A DNA stretch of 64,000 bases from JAQIBY01 sp034658655. Its GTDB lineage: Bacteria; Bacteroidota; Bacteroidia; Bacteroidales; ML635J-15. Below the pieces are notes generated by a model, which saw only the letters and a list, made by a program, of their open reading frames with translations, did no database searches and was not told the origin of the DNA. Below are positions 56,142-64,000 of the stretch, in pieces. The translations under genes and the position numbers were made by a program. The stretch is taken from the NCBI GenBank assembly GCA_034658655.1, contig JAYEFQ010000079.1, positions 23,290-87,289 on the forward strand, written 5' to 3'. The stretch's first letter is position 1. Each line of letters opens with the position of its first letter.

Positions 56142-56882
56142 ATGAAAAAAATAAGCCTTTTATCATTAATCATGCTGCTTTCAGGAATGTTTATGTTTAG
56201 TGCAGCACAAGATTGCACCCCTGATGAAGCTGTTGTGGACACAGGAAATCCCGGAGAAGTAGTGGTTTTGCCATTGCCAAATGCAATTCAATATGATTAT
56301 TATGATTATACGGTAACCGTTATTCCTCCAGCAACTAGTAACGGTGTAGATATTTATTCTATTATTATTGATTCTGTTGTTGGTTTACCTCCCGGAATAA
56401 ACTGGTATAAAAATGAAGAAGAATTCTTTGTTACAGATCCCGATACAAGATACTGTGTGAATCTTTATGGCGAGCCCACTGAGCAAGGTGAATTTCCATT
56501 GACTTTATACATTACTCCATATATTGATATATATGGAACGCCAATTGAAGGAGATCAAGCAGTCGATGATAGTTCCATGTCAATATTTGTTGATGCGCCA
56601 GTTGGCTTACCCGAGAAAATTGATATTTTTGATGCGAAACTCGCCTTTCCAAATCCTTTTTCTAAGGAAACACGAATTGAAGTAGAATCGGTAAATTCAG
56701 GAAATGCAAAATTACAGGTTTATAATGTATTAGGAAATTTAGTTTACAAAGAAAATTTATTTGCTAGTCAGGGTGTGAATCGTTTCCAATTTACTGGTCG
56801 CGACTTATGTGCCGGAACCTACATTTATACCATTCAACTGAACGGAAAGAAAGAAACATTCCGATTGATGAAGGCAAGATAA
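56142..56882 (+). CDS. Small T9SS-secreted protein
   Basis: A 246-residue exported protein with a signal peptide ending FSAAQ. The mature part has beta strands with VDTGNPGEVVVLPLP and a tyrosine/aspartate-rich YDYYDYTVTV stretch. The C-terminal 80 residues form a T9SS sorting domain (AFPNPFSKETRIEVES, then GTYIYTIQLNGKKETFRL). Its own promoter and terminator make it monocistronic. The function is not evident; calcium-binding or adhesive roles are common for this class. Confidence 0.85.
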   Translation: MKKISLLSLIMLLSGMFMFSAAQDCTPDEAVVDTGNPGEVVVLPLPNAIQYDYYDYTVTVIPPATSNGVDIYSIIIDSVVGLPPGINWYKNEEEFFVTDPDTRYCVNLYGEPTEQGEFPLTLYITPYIDIYGTPIEGDQAVDDSSMSIFVDAPVGLPEKIDIFDAKLAFPNPFSKETRIEVESVNSGNAKLQVYNVLGNLVYKENLFASQGVNRFQFTGRDLCAGTYIYTIQLNGKKETFRLMKAR

Positions 56883-56901
56883 TGAAACGAAATATTTGAA
56901 A

Positions 56902-56937
56902 GAAAAGCCATCAGCTAATTAGCGGATGGCTTTTTTT
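56902..56937 (+). terminator. Hairpin terminator after the gene at 56142
   Basis: AAGCCATC pairs with GATGGCTT across a loop, followed by seven T residues. The last bases of the T run form the stop region of the convergent deacetylase gene. Confidence 0.85.
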
Positions 56938-57562
56938 ATTTGCCATATTCATAAGGAATAACATCAAATCTATATCCCTGTTTTGTTAATGTTTCAAGCG
57001 TTTTAGGCAATGCTGCTAACATATTGGGAGCTGCTTTTTCCGAATCATGAAAAACAATAATTGAGCCGGGTTGAACAAAATTCACTACATTTCGATAGCA
57101 TTTATCCGCAGAAATTTTTTGGTTATAATCATGGCTTAAAACATCCCACATAACGAGTTGAAAATAGTTGGAAATACGTTTCGCTTGTTTTACTCGAATT
57201 CTTCCGTATGGTGGACGAAATAATTTTGTTTTCAAAAAACGAGCAGCAAGTTTAACATCTTCCAAATAAATATCCGTTGCAGTTCGATATCCTTTTAAAT
57301 GAGAATATGAATGATTTCCTAAACGATGTCCTTTTTCAGTGATTTTTTTTACCAAATCAGGATGATGTTCAGCATTCCTTCCCAAACAAAAAAAACTTGC
57401 CTTTGCGTCAAATTCATCAAGGATTTCTATCGTTTTATTTGTAACGCCAGGGGTTGGCCCATCGTCAAAGGTAAGATATAACACTTTTTCCATTGTTGGA
57501 ATGCGCCACAAATGATTTTGCCATGGAGTATTTTGAATAAAATCTGGTACTTTATTTAACAT
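56936..57562 (-). CDS. Polysaccharide deacetylase (NodB homology domain)
   Basis: A 208-residue carbohydrate esterase family 4 protein. The metal-dependent motifs are present: TFDDGPTP with the catalytic and zinc-binding Asp pair, NHSYSH with two His ligands, and FRPPYGR. Such enzymes remove N-acetyl groups from peptidoglycan, chitin or poly-GlcNAc. No signal peptide is seen, so it may be cytosolic or the real start may be elsewhere; the first residues LNKVPDFIQNTPWQ are not hydrophobic. Its stop lies inside the T tract of the convergent gene's terminator. Confidence 0.92.
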   Translation of the reverse strand: MLNKVPDFIQNTPWQNHLWRIPTMEKVLYLTFDDGPTPGVTNKTIEILDEFDAKASFFCLGRNAEHHPDLVKKITEKGHRLGNHSYSHLKGYRTATDIYLEDVKLAARFLKTKLFRPPYGRIRVKQAKRISNYFQLVMWDVLSHDYNQKISADKCYRNVVNFVQPGSIIVFHDSEKAAPNMLAALPKTLETLTKQGYRFDVIPYEYGK

Positions 57563-57665
57563 GCTCGGTTTTTTAATTTATACAACAAAACGAACAAAAA
57601 TAATTAGCACAAATATACAATTTGAAATTCAAAAATAAAATGCTCAAGATTTTTTCAAAAAATTG

Positions 57666-57695
57666 TTTGGTTTTAAAATAAAATTCATATTTTTG
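57666..57695 (+). promoter_or_regulatory. Promoter of the tRNA-Gln pair
   Basis: TTTG at 57666-57669, an 18-base spacer, and an exact TAnnTTTG (TATTTTTG) at 57688-57695 lie 18 bases before the first tRNA. Confidence 0.75.
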
Positions 57696-57713
57696 CAATC
57701 TCGAAAGGGAAAT

Positions 57714-57784
57714 TGTCCGATGGTGTAATGGTAACACAGTTGTTTTTGGTGCAGCCGTTCAAGGTTCGAATCCTTGTCGGACAA
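57714..57784 (+). tRNA. tRNA-Gln (anticodon TTG)
   Basis: The acceptor stem TGTCCGA pairs with TCGGACA, followed by an A discriminator. The D arm is GTGTAATGGTAACAC. The anticodon stem GTTGT/GCAGC encloses loop TTTTGGT, giving anticodon TTG. The T arm is CAAGG, TTCGAAT, CCTTG. The 3' CCA is not encoded. Confidence 0.96.
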
Positions 57785-57790
57785 CAATTT

Positions 57791-57862
57791 TGACCTGTGG
57801 TGTAATTGGCAACACGTAAGATTCTGGTTCTTGAATTCTAGGTTCAAGTCCTAGCAGGTCAA
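57791..57862 (+). tRNA. tRNA-Gln (anticodon CTG)
   Basis: The acceptor stem TGACCTG pairs with CAGGTCA, discriminator A. The D arm is GTGTAATTGGCAACAC. The anticodon stem TAAGA/TCTTG encloses loop TTCTGGT, giving anticodon CTG. The T arm is CTAGG, TTCAAGT, CCTAG. No CCA is encoded. It lies six bases after the first tRNA and is co-transcribed with it. Confidence 0.95.
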
Positions 57863-57870
57863 CAAAAAAC

Positions 57871-57895
57871 AAACCACTCAACGAGTGGTTTTTTT
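57871..57895 (+). terminator. Terminator of the tRNA-Gln operon
   Basis: ACCACTC pairs with GAGTGGT around a three-base loop, followed by seven T residues. Confidence 0.93.
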
Positions 57896-58874
57896 ATTGC
57901 ACCATTAAATTACACCCTCTGATTTCACTATTATCTAAACGTCCCAACACCTCAAATCCAGCAGTATTAAGCTTTCCAACATCTTGTGTTTCGATAAATG
58001 CACAGCTATAAATATTTGATAAATCAATCACATTAATTAAACCTGACTTCCCGTTATCAATATAAGTAAACGGATCGTGCATATCGCGGATAAGAATTTT
58101 CATCCATGGTGGTGTTTTAAACGGGCCTGCATTGATTGACCAAGCCTGAGAAAGTAATTCTGTCATACCGTACTCTGAATCAATCGAAATTGGAGAAAAC
58201 GCATTGGTTAACGAATTGTGTAATGATTCTCGTGTAATTTCTTTTCGTCTGCCTTTCATCCCACCGGTTTCTATAATTCGAATATTTCGAATTTCCCCAG
58301 AGTGTGTTTCTGCAAGGTCTAACAATGCAAAACTCACACCCCAAAGTATAATCTTTTTGCCTTGTTTTTGTGCTTTACAGATGTTACGAACTAATTCATC
58401 ATGATTGTGCAAATAAAATCCACCCGCTTGCTTTGGATTTTCCTCCATCAAAACCTTTACCATGTGTACTAGGGATGCGTTCTTTCTTTCAAGATATGAG
58501 GGGAGCAAAGCAAAAAAGGAATATTCTGAAGCATCACCAAGAAATTGCCGAAATCCTTTTGCTAAACTTGCTTTATACAAATCCGCATCTTTCACATAAT
58601 GTACAGAAGACTGGAAACCAGTGGTTTTACTACTGTGAAATTCCAATTCTGGCACAAAATTCCCACTCATAATTTTATGATTTTTAAAAAAATCAATCGG
58701 CAAGCATGGAATATCTCGATAATGGCGAATATCTGAAACATTAATCTTCAATAAATTTACATATTGATTATAAATGGTATTATGCTGATATTGAAAACTG
58801 AAAAGTTTGATTGCAATTTCATTAAATGCACTCTCGTCAGTAATGTCGAATATGTCTGGCGCATTAATTTCCAT
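57894..58874 (-). CDS. LuxE/PaaK-like acyl-protein synthetase family protein
   Basis: A 326-residue cytosolic protein of the LuxE-related, adenylate-forming family often annotated as 'acyl transferase' in Bacteroidota. Seen are the N-terminal helix-rich part with DIPCLPIDFFKNHKI, a serine/threonine-rich loop FHSSKTTGFQSS resembling the adenylation P-loop, and the core motif DSEYGMTELLSQAWS typical of this superfamily. In luminous bacteria LuxE activates fatty acids; no Lux genes are here, so the substrate is unknown. Its stop lies in the T run of the tRNA terminator. Confidence 0.83.
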   Translation of the reverse strand: MEINAPDIFDITDESAFNEIAIKLFSFQYQHNTIYNQYVNLLKINVSDIRHYRDIPCLPIDFFKNHKIMSGNFVPELEFHSSKTTGFQSSVHYVKDADLYKASLAKGFRQFLGDASEYSFFALLPSYLERKNASLVHMVKVLMEENPKQAGGFYLHNHDELVRNICKAQKQGKKIILWGVSFALLDLAETHSGEIRNIRIIETGGMKGRRKEITRESLHNSLTNAFSPISIDSEYGMTELLSQAWSINAGPFKTPPWMKILIRDMHDPFTYIDNGKSGLINVIDLSNIYSCAFIETQDVGKLNTAGFEVLGRLDNSEIRGCNLMVQ

Positions 58875-58897
58875 TGAAAAAAGTTAATGATTAAACG

Positions 58898-58936
58898 AAA
58901 AGCTTCTCTGAACCATAGTTCAGAGCAGCTTCTTTT
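58898..58936 (-). terminator. Terminator after the S9 peptidase gene
   Basis: On the minus strand AGCTGCTCTGAAC pairs with GTTCAGAGAAGCT with one internal mismatch around a TATG loop, followed by TTTT. It lies between the S9 gene stop and the LuxE-like gene start. Confidence 0.85.
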
Positions 58937-58949
58937 ATATTAAAAACAT

Positions 58950-61052
58950 TTATTTCAAGTGAATATCTAACCAATTTTTAAATTCACGTTGCCATAAGAC
59001 AGAGTTTTGTGGTTTAAGCACAAAATGGGTTTCATCTGGGAATACGAGCAATTTACTTTCAACACCATTTAATTGGGCAGCATTAAAGGCTTGCAAACTT
59101 TCTGTATAAGGGATACGGAAATCGTTTTCCCCAGTAATTATCAAAATCGGAGTATCCCATTTATCCACAAAACGATGTGGTGAATTTGCATATGATTTTT
59201 GAGCAATTTCATTATCTTTTTCCCAATACGCACCACCGAGGTCTTTATTTACAAAGAAATATTCATCCGTTGCATTATATTGACTCTCTAAATTAAACAT
59301 TCCACAATGTGAAATAAATGCATTAAATCGACCTTCATGATGACCGGCGAGCCAAAACACAGAAAAACCACCGTAAGATGCGCCAATTGCGCCAATTCTG
59401 TCTTTGTCAATAAATTGTTTTTCAGCCATTGCATCGGTAGCCGAAAAATAATCTTTCATGTTTTGTCCTCCGTAATCGCCAGAGATTTGCTCGTTCCATT
59501 CTGTGCCGAATGTTGGTAATCCGCGACGATTTGGAGCAATTATCACATATCCGTTGGCTGCCATAATTTGGAAATTCCAACGGTATGAAAAAAATTGAGA
59601 GACAGCAGATTGTGGTCCTCCCTGACAATATAAAATTGCTGGATATTCTTTGTTTTCATCAAAATTGGGAGGCAAAATTAACCAAACCAGCATTTCTTTT
59701 CCATCGGTTGTTTCAACCCACTCTTCACGAACTTCACCCATTTCAATTTCATCATAAATAAATTGATTCACAGCGGTAAGTTGACGGTCGTTTCCCTCTG
59801 TATCTACGACATATAGCTCGCTTGCCTGCGAAATACTCATGCGATTTGCCAACAACTGATCTTTATATAATTGAATGCTATTATAATTATGCTCACCTTC
59901 AGTTAATTGAATAATCTCCTTTGTGTTAAGATTAATTTTGCAAATCTGATATGTAGCATGAATTCCGCTAATAAAATAAACGTCCTCATCATTCGCACTC
60001 CAATTAATTGATCCAACGCTTTGGTCAAAATCTTCAGTATAATTAATTAAGGATTCGTTGTTTAAATCATATACAACAAGGCGTGTACGATCCGATTCGT
60101 ATTCTGCAATTTTCATTTGTTCCCAAGCAATTTTACTGCCATCGTTCGAGAATGTCGGATATTTGTCGTATCCTGAATTGGGTGCTGAAACATTTTCGGT
60201 TTCCCCATTTTCACAGTGATACAAATAGATGTCAGAATCTGTGCTGACAGTATATTCATTTTTACTCATTTTTTTGCAGGTGTATGCAATCATGTCTGAA
60301 TTCGGAGACCAAGTAATTTCAGAATAATCATAATATGGAGATAATGGCGCATCATACGTTTCACCTTCCATAATATCTTTTCCTTCAGTAATTTTCTCGC
60401 TAGTTTTAGCAATAAAAATATGTGAATGGCTCCCATCTTTCCAGTGATTCCAATGGCGATACATTAATTCCTCTGCCATATGCACATTGGCTTCGGGCAA
60501 ATCAGGATAGATATCTTGAGAACTTTCCTCTAATTTTACATTCTTACAGAAAAGTAATTTTTCTCCGTTTGGAGCAAAATCAAAATGAGAGACTCCGTCT
60601 TCAATTTCGGATGCTTTTTTCACATCTTTTCCGTCTAAATTTACTGACCACACCTGCGTTCCACTATCATCTGCAGAAAGATACGCAATACGTTCTCCCC
60701 CAGCAATCCATTCCGGATGGTAACAGCTTGCATTGCCATCAGTCAATTGTAGCATTTCCCCACCTTCTGTCGGGATAAGATAAATATGAGTTAATCCTTT
60801 ATTAGCTTCGAGGCTGTACTTTGTAATTGAAAAAGCCACGGTTTCTCCATTGGGCGAAAGCACTGCGCTTCCGATACGATTAAATTTCCAAAGTACTTCT
60901 GGCGTTAATATTCCTTGCGTAATTTCTTCTTCTGTCAGGCTGTTTTCAATAATAAGTTCATTCTGTTTTTTTGATACATCACCTGTCATATCTCCACAAG
61001 AAATCAATGCAAGCAAAGGTAAAAACAATGTGTATTTCCAAATTCGTTTCAT
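58950..61052 (-). CDS. S9 family prolyl oligopeptidase/dipeptidyl peptidase lipoprotein
   Basis: A 700-residue serine peptidase with a lipobox (LALISCG, Cys19) that places it on a membrane facing the periplasm. An N-terminal beta-propeller (WDD40-like repeats such as SPNGETVAFSITK, and PTFSNDGSKIAWE) controls access to a C-terminal alpha/beta-hydrolase domain. The nucleophile is in GASYGG; Asp and His lie in GENDFRIPYTES and DETHFV. It releases dipeptides or oligopeptides, probably with the S46 enzyme. It may be the last gene of the bcp-recA-TPR run. Confidence 0.93.
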   Translation of the reverse strand: MKRIWKYTLFLPLLALISCGDMTGDVSKKQNELIIENSLTEEEITQGILTPEVLWKFNRIGSAVLSPNGETVAFSITKYSLEANKGLTHIYLIPTEGGEMLQLTDGNASCYHPEWIAGGERIAYLSADDSGTQVWSVNLDGKDVKKASEIEDGVSHFDFAPNGEKLLFCKNVKLEESSQDIYPDLPEANVHMAEELMYRHWNHWKDGSHSHIFIAKTSEKITEGKDIMEGETYDAPLSPYYDYSEITWSPNSDMIAYTCKKMSKNEYTVSTDSDIYLYHCENGETENVSAPNSGYDKYPTFSNDGSKIAWEQMKIAEYESDRTRLVVYDLNNESLINYTEDFDQSVGSINWSANDEDVYFISGIHATYQICKINLNTKEIIQLTEGEHNYNSIQLYKDQLLANRMSISQASELYVVDTEGNDRQLTAVNQFIYDEIEMGEVREEWVETTDGKEMLVWLILPPNFDENKEYPAILYCQGGPQSAVSQFFSYRWNFQIMAANGYVIIAPNRRGLPTFGTEWNEQISGDYGGQNMKDYFSATDAMAEKQFIDKDRIGAIGASYGGFSVFWLAGHHEGRFNAFISHCGMFNLESQYNATDEYFFVNKDLGGAYWEKDNEIAQKSYANSPHRFVDKWDTPILIITGENDFRIPYTESLQAFNAAQLNGVESKLLVFPDETHFVLKPQNSVLWQREFKNWLDIHLK

Positions 61053-61105
61053 AAGTTTGAATTTTAAATTCGCTGCAATCTATTTGCAACATACCAATTT
61101 ATTAA

Positions 61106-62131
61106 TTATTTGTTATCTAACGCATTAAGCCCTTGCACTGCCAACGGATAATTTGGTGCAATTTCAAGTGCTTTGTAATAATCTGATTTTGCATTTGAAT
61201 AATCACCAAGCAGCTCATAAGCATATCCGCGATTATAAAATGCTTTATGCGCTGTACTGTCAATGCCAACAGCATCTGTAAACAGATTAATTGCTTGATT
61301 GTAATTATCTAAGCGCACTAGATTAATATACCCTGAATTATATAAAGCTCCATAATGAGTACTATCAGTAACTTCGAGCAATTTATCATATTGCTCAAGA
61401 GCAAGCTTAACTTGATTATTTTCCTGATAATAATATCCGAGATTATAAAGCAACTCAACATTCTCAGGGGCTTTCATCAAACCAGCCTTATAATATTCAA
61501 GTGCAAGAATGTCACCGGCATTCATGTACAATTGTCCAAGCAAATTATAAGCAGCAATGTATTCAGAATCATATTCCAAAACGGTTTGTAAACTTTTAAT
61601 TGCTTTTGCAGGAACATTCATGTCACGAAATATCAGTGCTTCAATAAAATAAGTATCAGCATCTTGCTTGTTATAAGATTTAATTTGCCGTATAAATTCC
61701 AGAGCATCTACATACTCTTCAACATAATAATAGATTTGAGCAAGACGCAATAATGCCTCTTTATCACCCGAGAATTTTGTTAAACAACGTTCTGCAGCTG
61801 ATTTTGCTTTTCCCGACTGTCCTTTGAGCATATGATAATCAATCAACTTATAATAAACTTCATTATTCAGTGAATCTAACTTCAATGAGATATTCAAGTC
61901 ATTAATTGCTTCATCAACATTTCCTTTTTCGGCATAAAGCGTTGCCCTTTTGACAAATAACTCGGGACTTTCCGGATTTTCTCTGATTTTTTCAGACAAA
62001 GATTCAATGCTAAGGCTATCAGTAACCTCCGTTATTTCATCAACCTGTTCGTCTGTCTTTTTATCCGGATTACAAGCAACAAATCCAACAATTAATAAAA
62101 TAACAGCAAGATATTTCACAAAATATTTCAT
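61106..62131 (-). CDS. TPR-repeat lipoprotein
   Basis: A 341-residue protein starting at the ATG at 62131, which yields a lipobox (VGFVAC, Cys20); an upstream ATG would start inside recA. Eight or nine tetratricopeptide repeats follow, for example LFVKRATLYAEKGNVDEAIN, YNLLGQLYMNAGDILALEY and AFYNRGYAYELLGDY. TPR lipoproteins of this kind act as scaffolds for envelope complexes. It starts one base after the recA stop, so it is in the recA operon. Confidence 0.9.
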   Translation of the reverse strand: MKYFVKYLAVILLIVGFVACNPDKKTDEQVDEITEVTDSLSIESLSEKIRENPESPELFVKRATLYAEKGNVDEAINDLNISLKLDSLNNEVYYKLIDYHMLKGQSGKAKSAAERCLTKFSGDKEALLRLAQIYYYVEEYVDALEFIRQIKSYNKQDADTYFIEALIFRDMNVPAKAIKSLQTVLEYDSEYIAAYNLLGQLYMNAGDILALEYYKAGLMKAPENVELLYNLGYYYQENNQVKLALEQYDKLLEVTDSTHYGALYNSGYINLVRLDNYNQAINLFTDAVGIDSTAHKAFYNRGYAYELLGDYSNAKSDYYKALEIAPNYPLAVQGLNALDNK

Positions 62132-62132
62132 C

Positions 62133-63149
62133 TTATTTATTTTCTGAAAGTTTTGCGCGGATTTTCCCTTCAATTTCGTCACTTAACTCAGGATTATCCA
62201 ACAAGAGTGCTTTTACAGCATCTCTTCCTTGCCCTAAACGGGTTTCGTTGTAAGAGAACCAAGAGCCACTTTTTTGAAGAATTTCTAAATCCACTCCCAT
62301 ATCAATAATTTCACCAACTTTTGAGATTCCCTTTCCATACATAATATCAAATTCTGCACGACGGAATGGTGGTGCAAGTTTGTTTTTTACAATTTTTACT
62401 TTTGTACGGTTTCCTGTCACATCAGTAGTGTCCTTAATTTGTCCTGAGCGGCGGATATCAACTCGAATCGTTGAGTAAAACTTCAATGCATTTCCACCGG
62501 TTGTTGTCTCAGGATTTCCAAACATCACTCCGATTTTTTCACGAAGTTGGTTAATGAAAACACAGGTTGTATTTGTGCGGCTAATATTTGCAGTCAGTTT
62601 CCGCAAAGCCTGTGACATTAAGCGGGCTTGCAATCCCATTTTTGAATCACCCATATCACCTTCAATTTCTGCCTTTGGTGTCAGTGCAGCAACAGAGTCA
62701 ATTACAATAATATCAATTGCTCCTGAACGAATCAGATTATCTGTTATTTCCAATGCTTGTTCACCATTGTCAGGTTGTGAAATAAATAGATTTTCAATAT
62801 CAACCCCTAAGTTTTCAGCATAAAAACGGTCAAACGCGTGCTCTGCATCAATAAATGCAGCAATTCCACCATTTTTTTGAGCTTCTGCAATGGCATGAAT
62901 TGCTAAAGTCGTTTTACCGGAAGATTCAGGTCCGAAAATTTCAACAACACGACCGCGAGGATAACCTCCCACACCGAGTGCATAATCTAACTGAATTGAA
63001 CCAGATGAAATCACCGGAACATCTTCAATTACTTTGTCACCAAGTTTCATGATGGCCCCTTTTCCAAAATCTTTTTCAATTTTACCGACAGCCAACTGCA
63101 TTGCTTTTAGCTTTTCGTTACGGATATCCTGTACTTCTTTTTTTGCCAT
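62133..63149 (-). CDS. recA: DNA recombination and repair protein RecA
   Basis: A 338-residue recombinase that forms filaments on single-stranded DNA and drives strand exchange and the SOS response. The Walker A motif GPESSGKTT, the Walker B region IIVIDSVAAL, and the DNA-binding loop L1 and L2 region MGLQARLMSQALRKLT with NQLREKIGVMFGNPETTTGG are present. Length is typical. It lies between bcp (28-base gap) and the TPR lipoprotein (one-base gap) on the same strand. Confidence 0.98.
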   Translation of the reverse strand: MAKKEVQDIRNEKLKAMQLAVGKIEKDFGKGAIMKLGDKVIEDVPVISSGSIQLDYALGVGGYPRGRVVEIFGPESSGKTTLAIHAIAEAQKNGGIAAFIDAEHAFDRFYAENLGVDIENLFISQPDNGEQALEITDNLIRSGAIDIIVIDSVAALTPKAEIEGDMGDSKMGLQARLMSQALRKLTANISRTNTTCVFINQLREKIGVMFGNPETTTGGNALKFYSTIRVDIRRSGQIKDTTDVTGNRTKVKIVKNKLAPPFRRAEFDIMYGKGISKVGEIIDMGVDLEILQKSGSWFSYNETRLGQGRDAVKALLLDNPELSDEIEGKIRAKLSENK

Positions 63150-63178
63150 AATTCAATTGAATTTTAATATTAATGATT

Positions 63179-63643
63179 TTATAAATTTATTTTTTCAACA
63201 ATTTGTTCAGTATGTGCTTTTGATTTTACTTGCTTAAAAACTTTCAAAATGATTCCATTTTCATCAATTATAAAAGTTGTACGTTTAATTCCCATTGATT
63301 TTTTTCCATACATATTTTTTTCACCCCAAACACCATATGCCTGAATAATTGTCTTGTCTTCATCAGCAATTAAAGGGAAGGGCAAATCAAACTTGGCAGC
63401 AAATTTCTGGTGAGATGCTTCGCTATCTGCACTTACTCCGATAACTGCATATCCTTTAGACAACCACATTTCATAATTATCTCTAAAATCGCAAGCTTCT
63501 GCAGTGCATCCAGAGGTATTATCTTTTGGATAGAAATATAAAATTAATTTTTTTTCTAAAAAATCAAATAATTTAATCGGCTTTCCATTTTGATCTTTTC
63601 CTTGAAAATCAGGAGCCTTATCTCCAGCTTTTAGTGCTTCCAT
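63179..63643 (-). CDS. bcp: Thioredoxin-dependent thiol peroxidase (Bcp/PrxQ)
   Basis: A 154-residue peroxiredoxin that reduces hydrogen and lipid peroxides with electrons from thioredoxin. I use the ATG at 63643 (MEALKAGDKAPDF); the 32 residues upstream in the open frame lack similarity. The active site DNTSGCTAEACDFRD contains peroxidatic Cys46 and resolving Cys51, the five-residue spacing of atypical two-Cys PrxQ. It precedes recA by 28 bases, which suggests co-expression of peroxide defence and DNA repair. Confidence 0.95.
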   Translation of the reverse strand: MEALKAGDKAPDFQGKDQNGKPIKLFDFLEKKLILYFYPKDNTSGCTAEACDFRDNYEMWLSKGYAVIGVSADSEASHQKFAAKFDLPFPLIADEDKTIIQAYGVWGEKNMYGKKSMGIKRTTFIIDENGIILKVFKQVKSKAHTEQIVEKINL

Positions 63644-63807
63644 TTTATATGTTTTTCGTTTGACAAATATACCTAGACTTAAAAAAATATCATACATCTG
63701 AGACTTAAAAATTGCTATTATTTTTACATTTTCCAACATGTCTTTTAAAGCACGTGAAAAATTGCTATTTTTATAAAGAATCTTAAAGATAATAAAATCA
63801 TTTGATT

Positions 63808-64000
63808 TTGACAGGACATTTTCGACATATTTTATTTTTAATAAGCCTTGCTTTATTGCTTTTTACTTGCAGTACAGCGGCACAGACGATTGAGCTTAAT
63901 CCTAAAGAACAGATGCTTTTACAGGCGGCAGAGGACAGTCTTGAAATTGAAAATTATCAATATTCACGTCAAGTTTTCTCACAATTACTCAGTCTTCACA
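63808..64000 (+). CDS. Secreted protein of unknown function, 3' truncated by the window edge
   Basis: The frame is open to the end of the window but has no ATG near its 5' end: an in-frame stop sits at 63793-63795 and only TTG codons at 63802 and 63808 can start it. From the second TTG a short basic N-terminus is followed by a hydrophobic signal segment (HILFLISLALLLFTC) and a cleavage-like AAQ; a lipobox reading is also possible (LLFTC). The mature part (NPKEQMLLQAAEDSLEIENY) looks helical, possibly TPR-like. Family is not assignable from 64 residues. Confidence 0.6.
   Translation, partial: MTGHFRHILFLISLALLLFTCSTAAQTIELNPKEQMLLQAAEDSLEIENYQYSRQVFSQLLSLH

Noticed and set aside
57714..57862. 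Possible amber-suppressor tRNA that could rescue the TAG in the T9SS gene
   Set aside because: The anticodons are TTG and CTG, which read CAA and CAG; neither is CTA. No suppressor tRNA is visible in the window.
1..64000. CRISPR arrays, rRNA genes, transposases or prophage genes
   Set aside because: I looked for regularly spaced direct repeats, rRNA signatures and transposase or phage structural motifs and saw none; mobile character is suggested only by the left edge and the composition of the Ntn-hydrolase gene.

Overview
The window looks like a chromosome segment of a low-GC member of the Bacteroidota, probably an anaerobic or aerotolerant free-living or gut-type lineage near Bacteroidales/Marinilabiliales. 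This rests on several observations: type IX secretion (T9SS) C-terminal sorting domains on several secreted proteins; a PorV/PorQ-like barrel next to a giant C25 PorU2-like sortase homologue; S46 and S9 peptidases and an Omp28 family lipoprotein; promoters of the Bacteroidota type (TTTG, an 18-19 base spacer, then TAnnTTTG); and almost no Shine-Dalgarno sequences. A HydF maturase beside a 2[4Fe-4S] ferredoxin points to [FeFe] hydrogenase elsewhere in the genome. SodB and a Bcp peroxiredoxin point to oxygen tolerance. Species cannot be fixed from this sequence.

Layout. Positions 1-1980: an accessory end with a 5'-truncated AAA ATPase (RloA type) overlapping an RloB gene with Toprim-like acidic residues, followed by a large imperfect palindrome and one copy of a dispersed repeat. 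1981-11938: a thioredoxin-fold secreted protein, NUDIX/pyrE/SRPBCC, sodB, a secreted protein, groEL without groES, an S46 dipeptidyl peptidase and rlmN. 12022-17082: a secreted protein of unknown function, then a minus-strand AI-2E permease, aspartate kinase and Na+/Ca2+ exchanger. 17297-24229: a beta-propeller/PKD/CUB T9SS protein two bases from an M1 peptidase, then an Ntn-hydrolase gene of visibly higher GC. 24579-27189: ferredoxin, hydF, and a YgjP metalloprotease with a small conserved partner. 27414-37276: PorV/PorQ-like protein, PorU2-like protein, a lipoprotein and a GH92 mannosidase.

37381-45125: surface glycan genes (CapD-like dehydratase, TsaC, GT4 glycosyltransferase), an MltD-like lytic transglycosylase, a response regulator, an e(P4)-type phosphatase lipoprotein and HflX. 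45199-51190: a minus-strand envelope cluster (TlpA thioredoxin, DUF6029, Omp28, beta-barrel protein, UbiX, two TonB paralogues). 51279-56882: a thioredoxin/Ig-module T9SS gene broken by an in-frame TAG, two small T9SS-tagged proteins, YraN and a PLP-dependent dehydratase. 56936-64000: a NodB deacetylase, two tRNA-Gln genes, a LuxE-like protein, an S9 peptidase, and a bcp-recA-TPR operon; a truncated gene with a TTG start runs off the right edge.

Together the genes suggest a cell that exports proteases and adhesins through T9SS, harvests peptides in the periplasm (S46, S9, M1) and trims mannosylated glycans (GH92). The most unusual items are the RloA-RloB module with its attC-like palindrome, the three-copy dispersed repeat, the amber-interrupted T9SS gene, the compositionally distinct Ntn hydrolase and the orphan ferredoxin-HydF pair.
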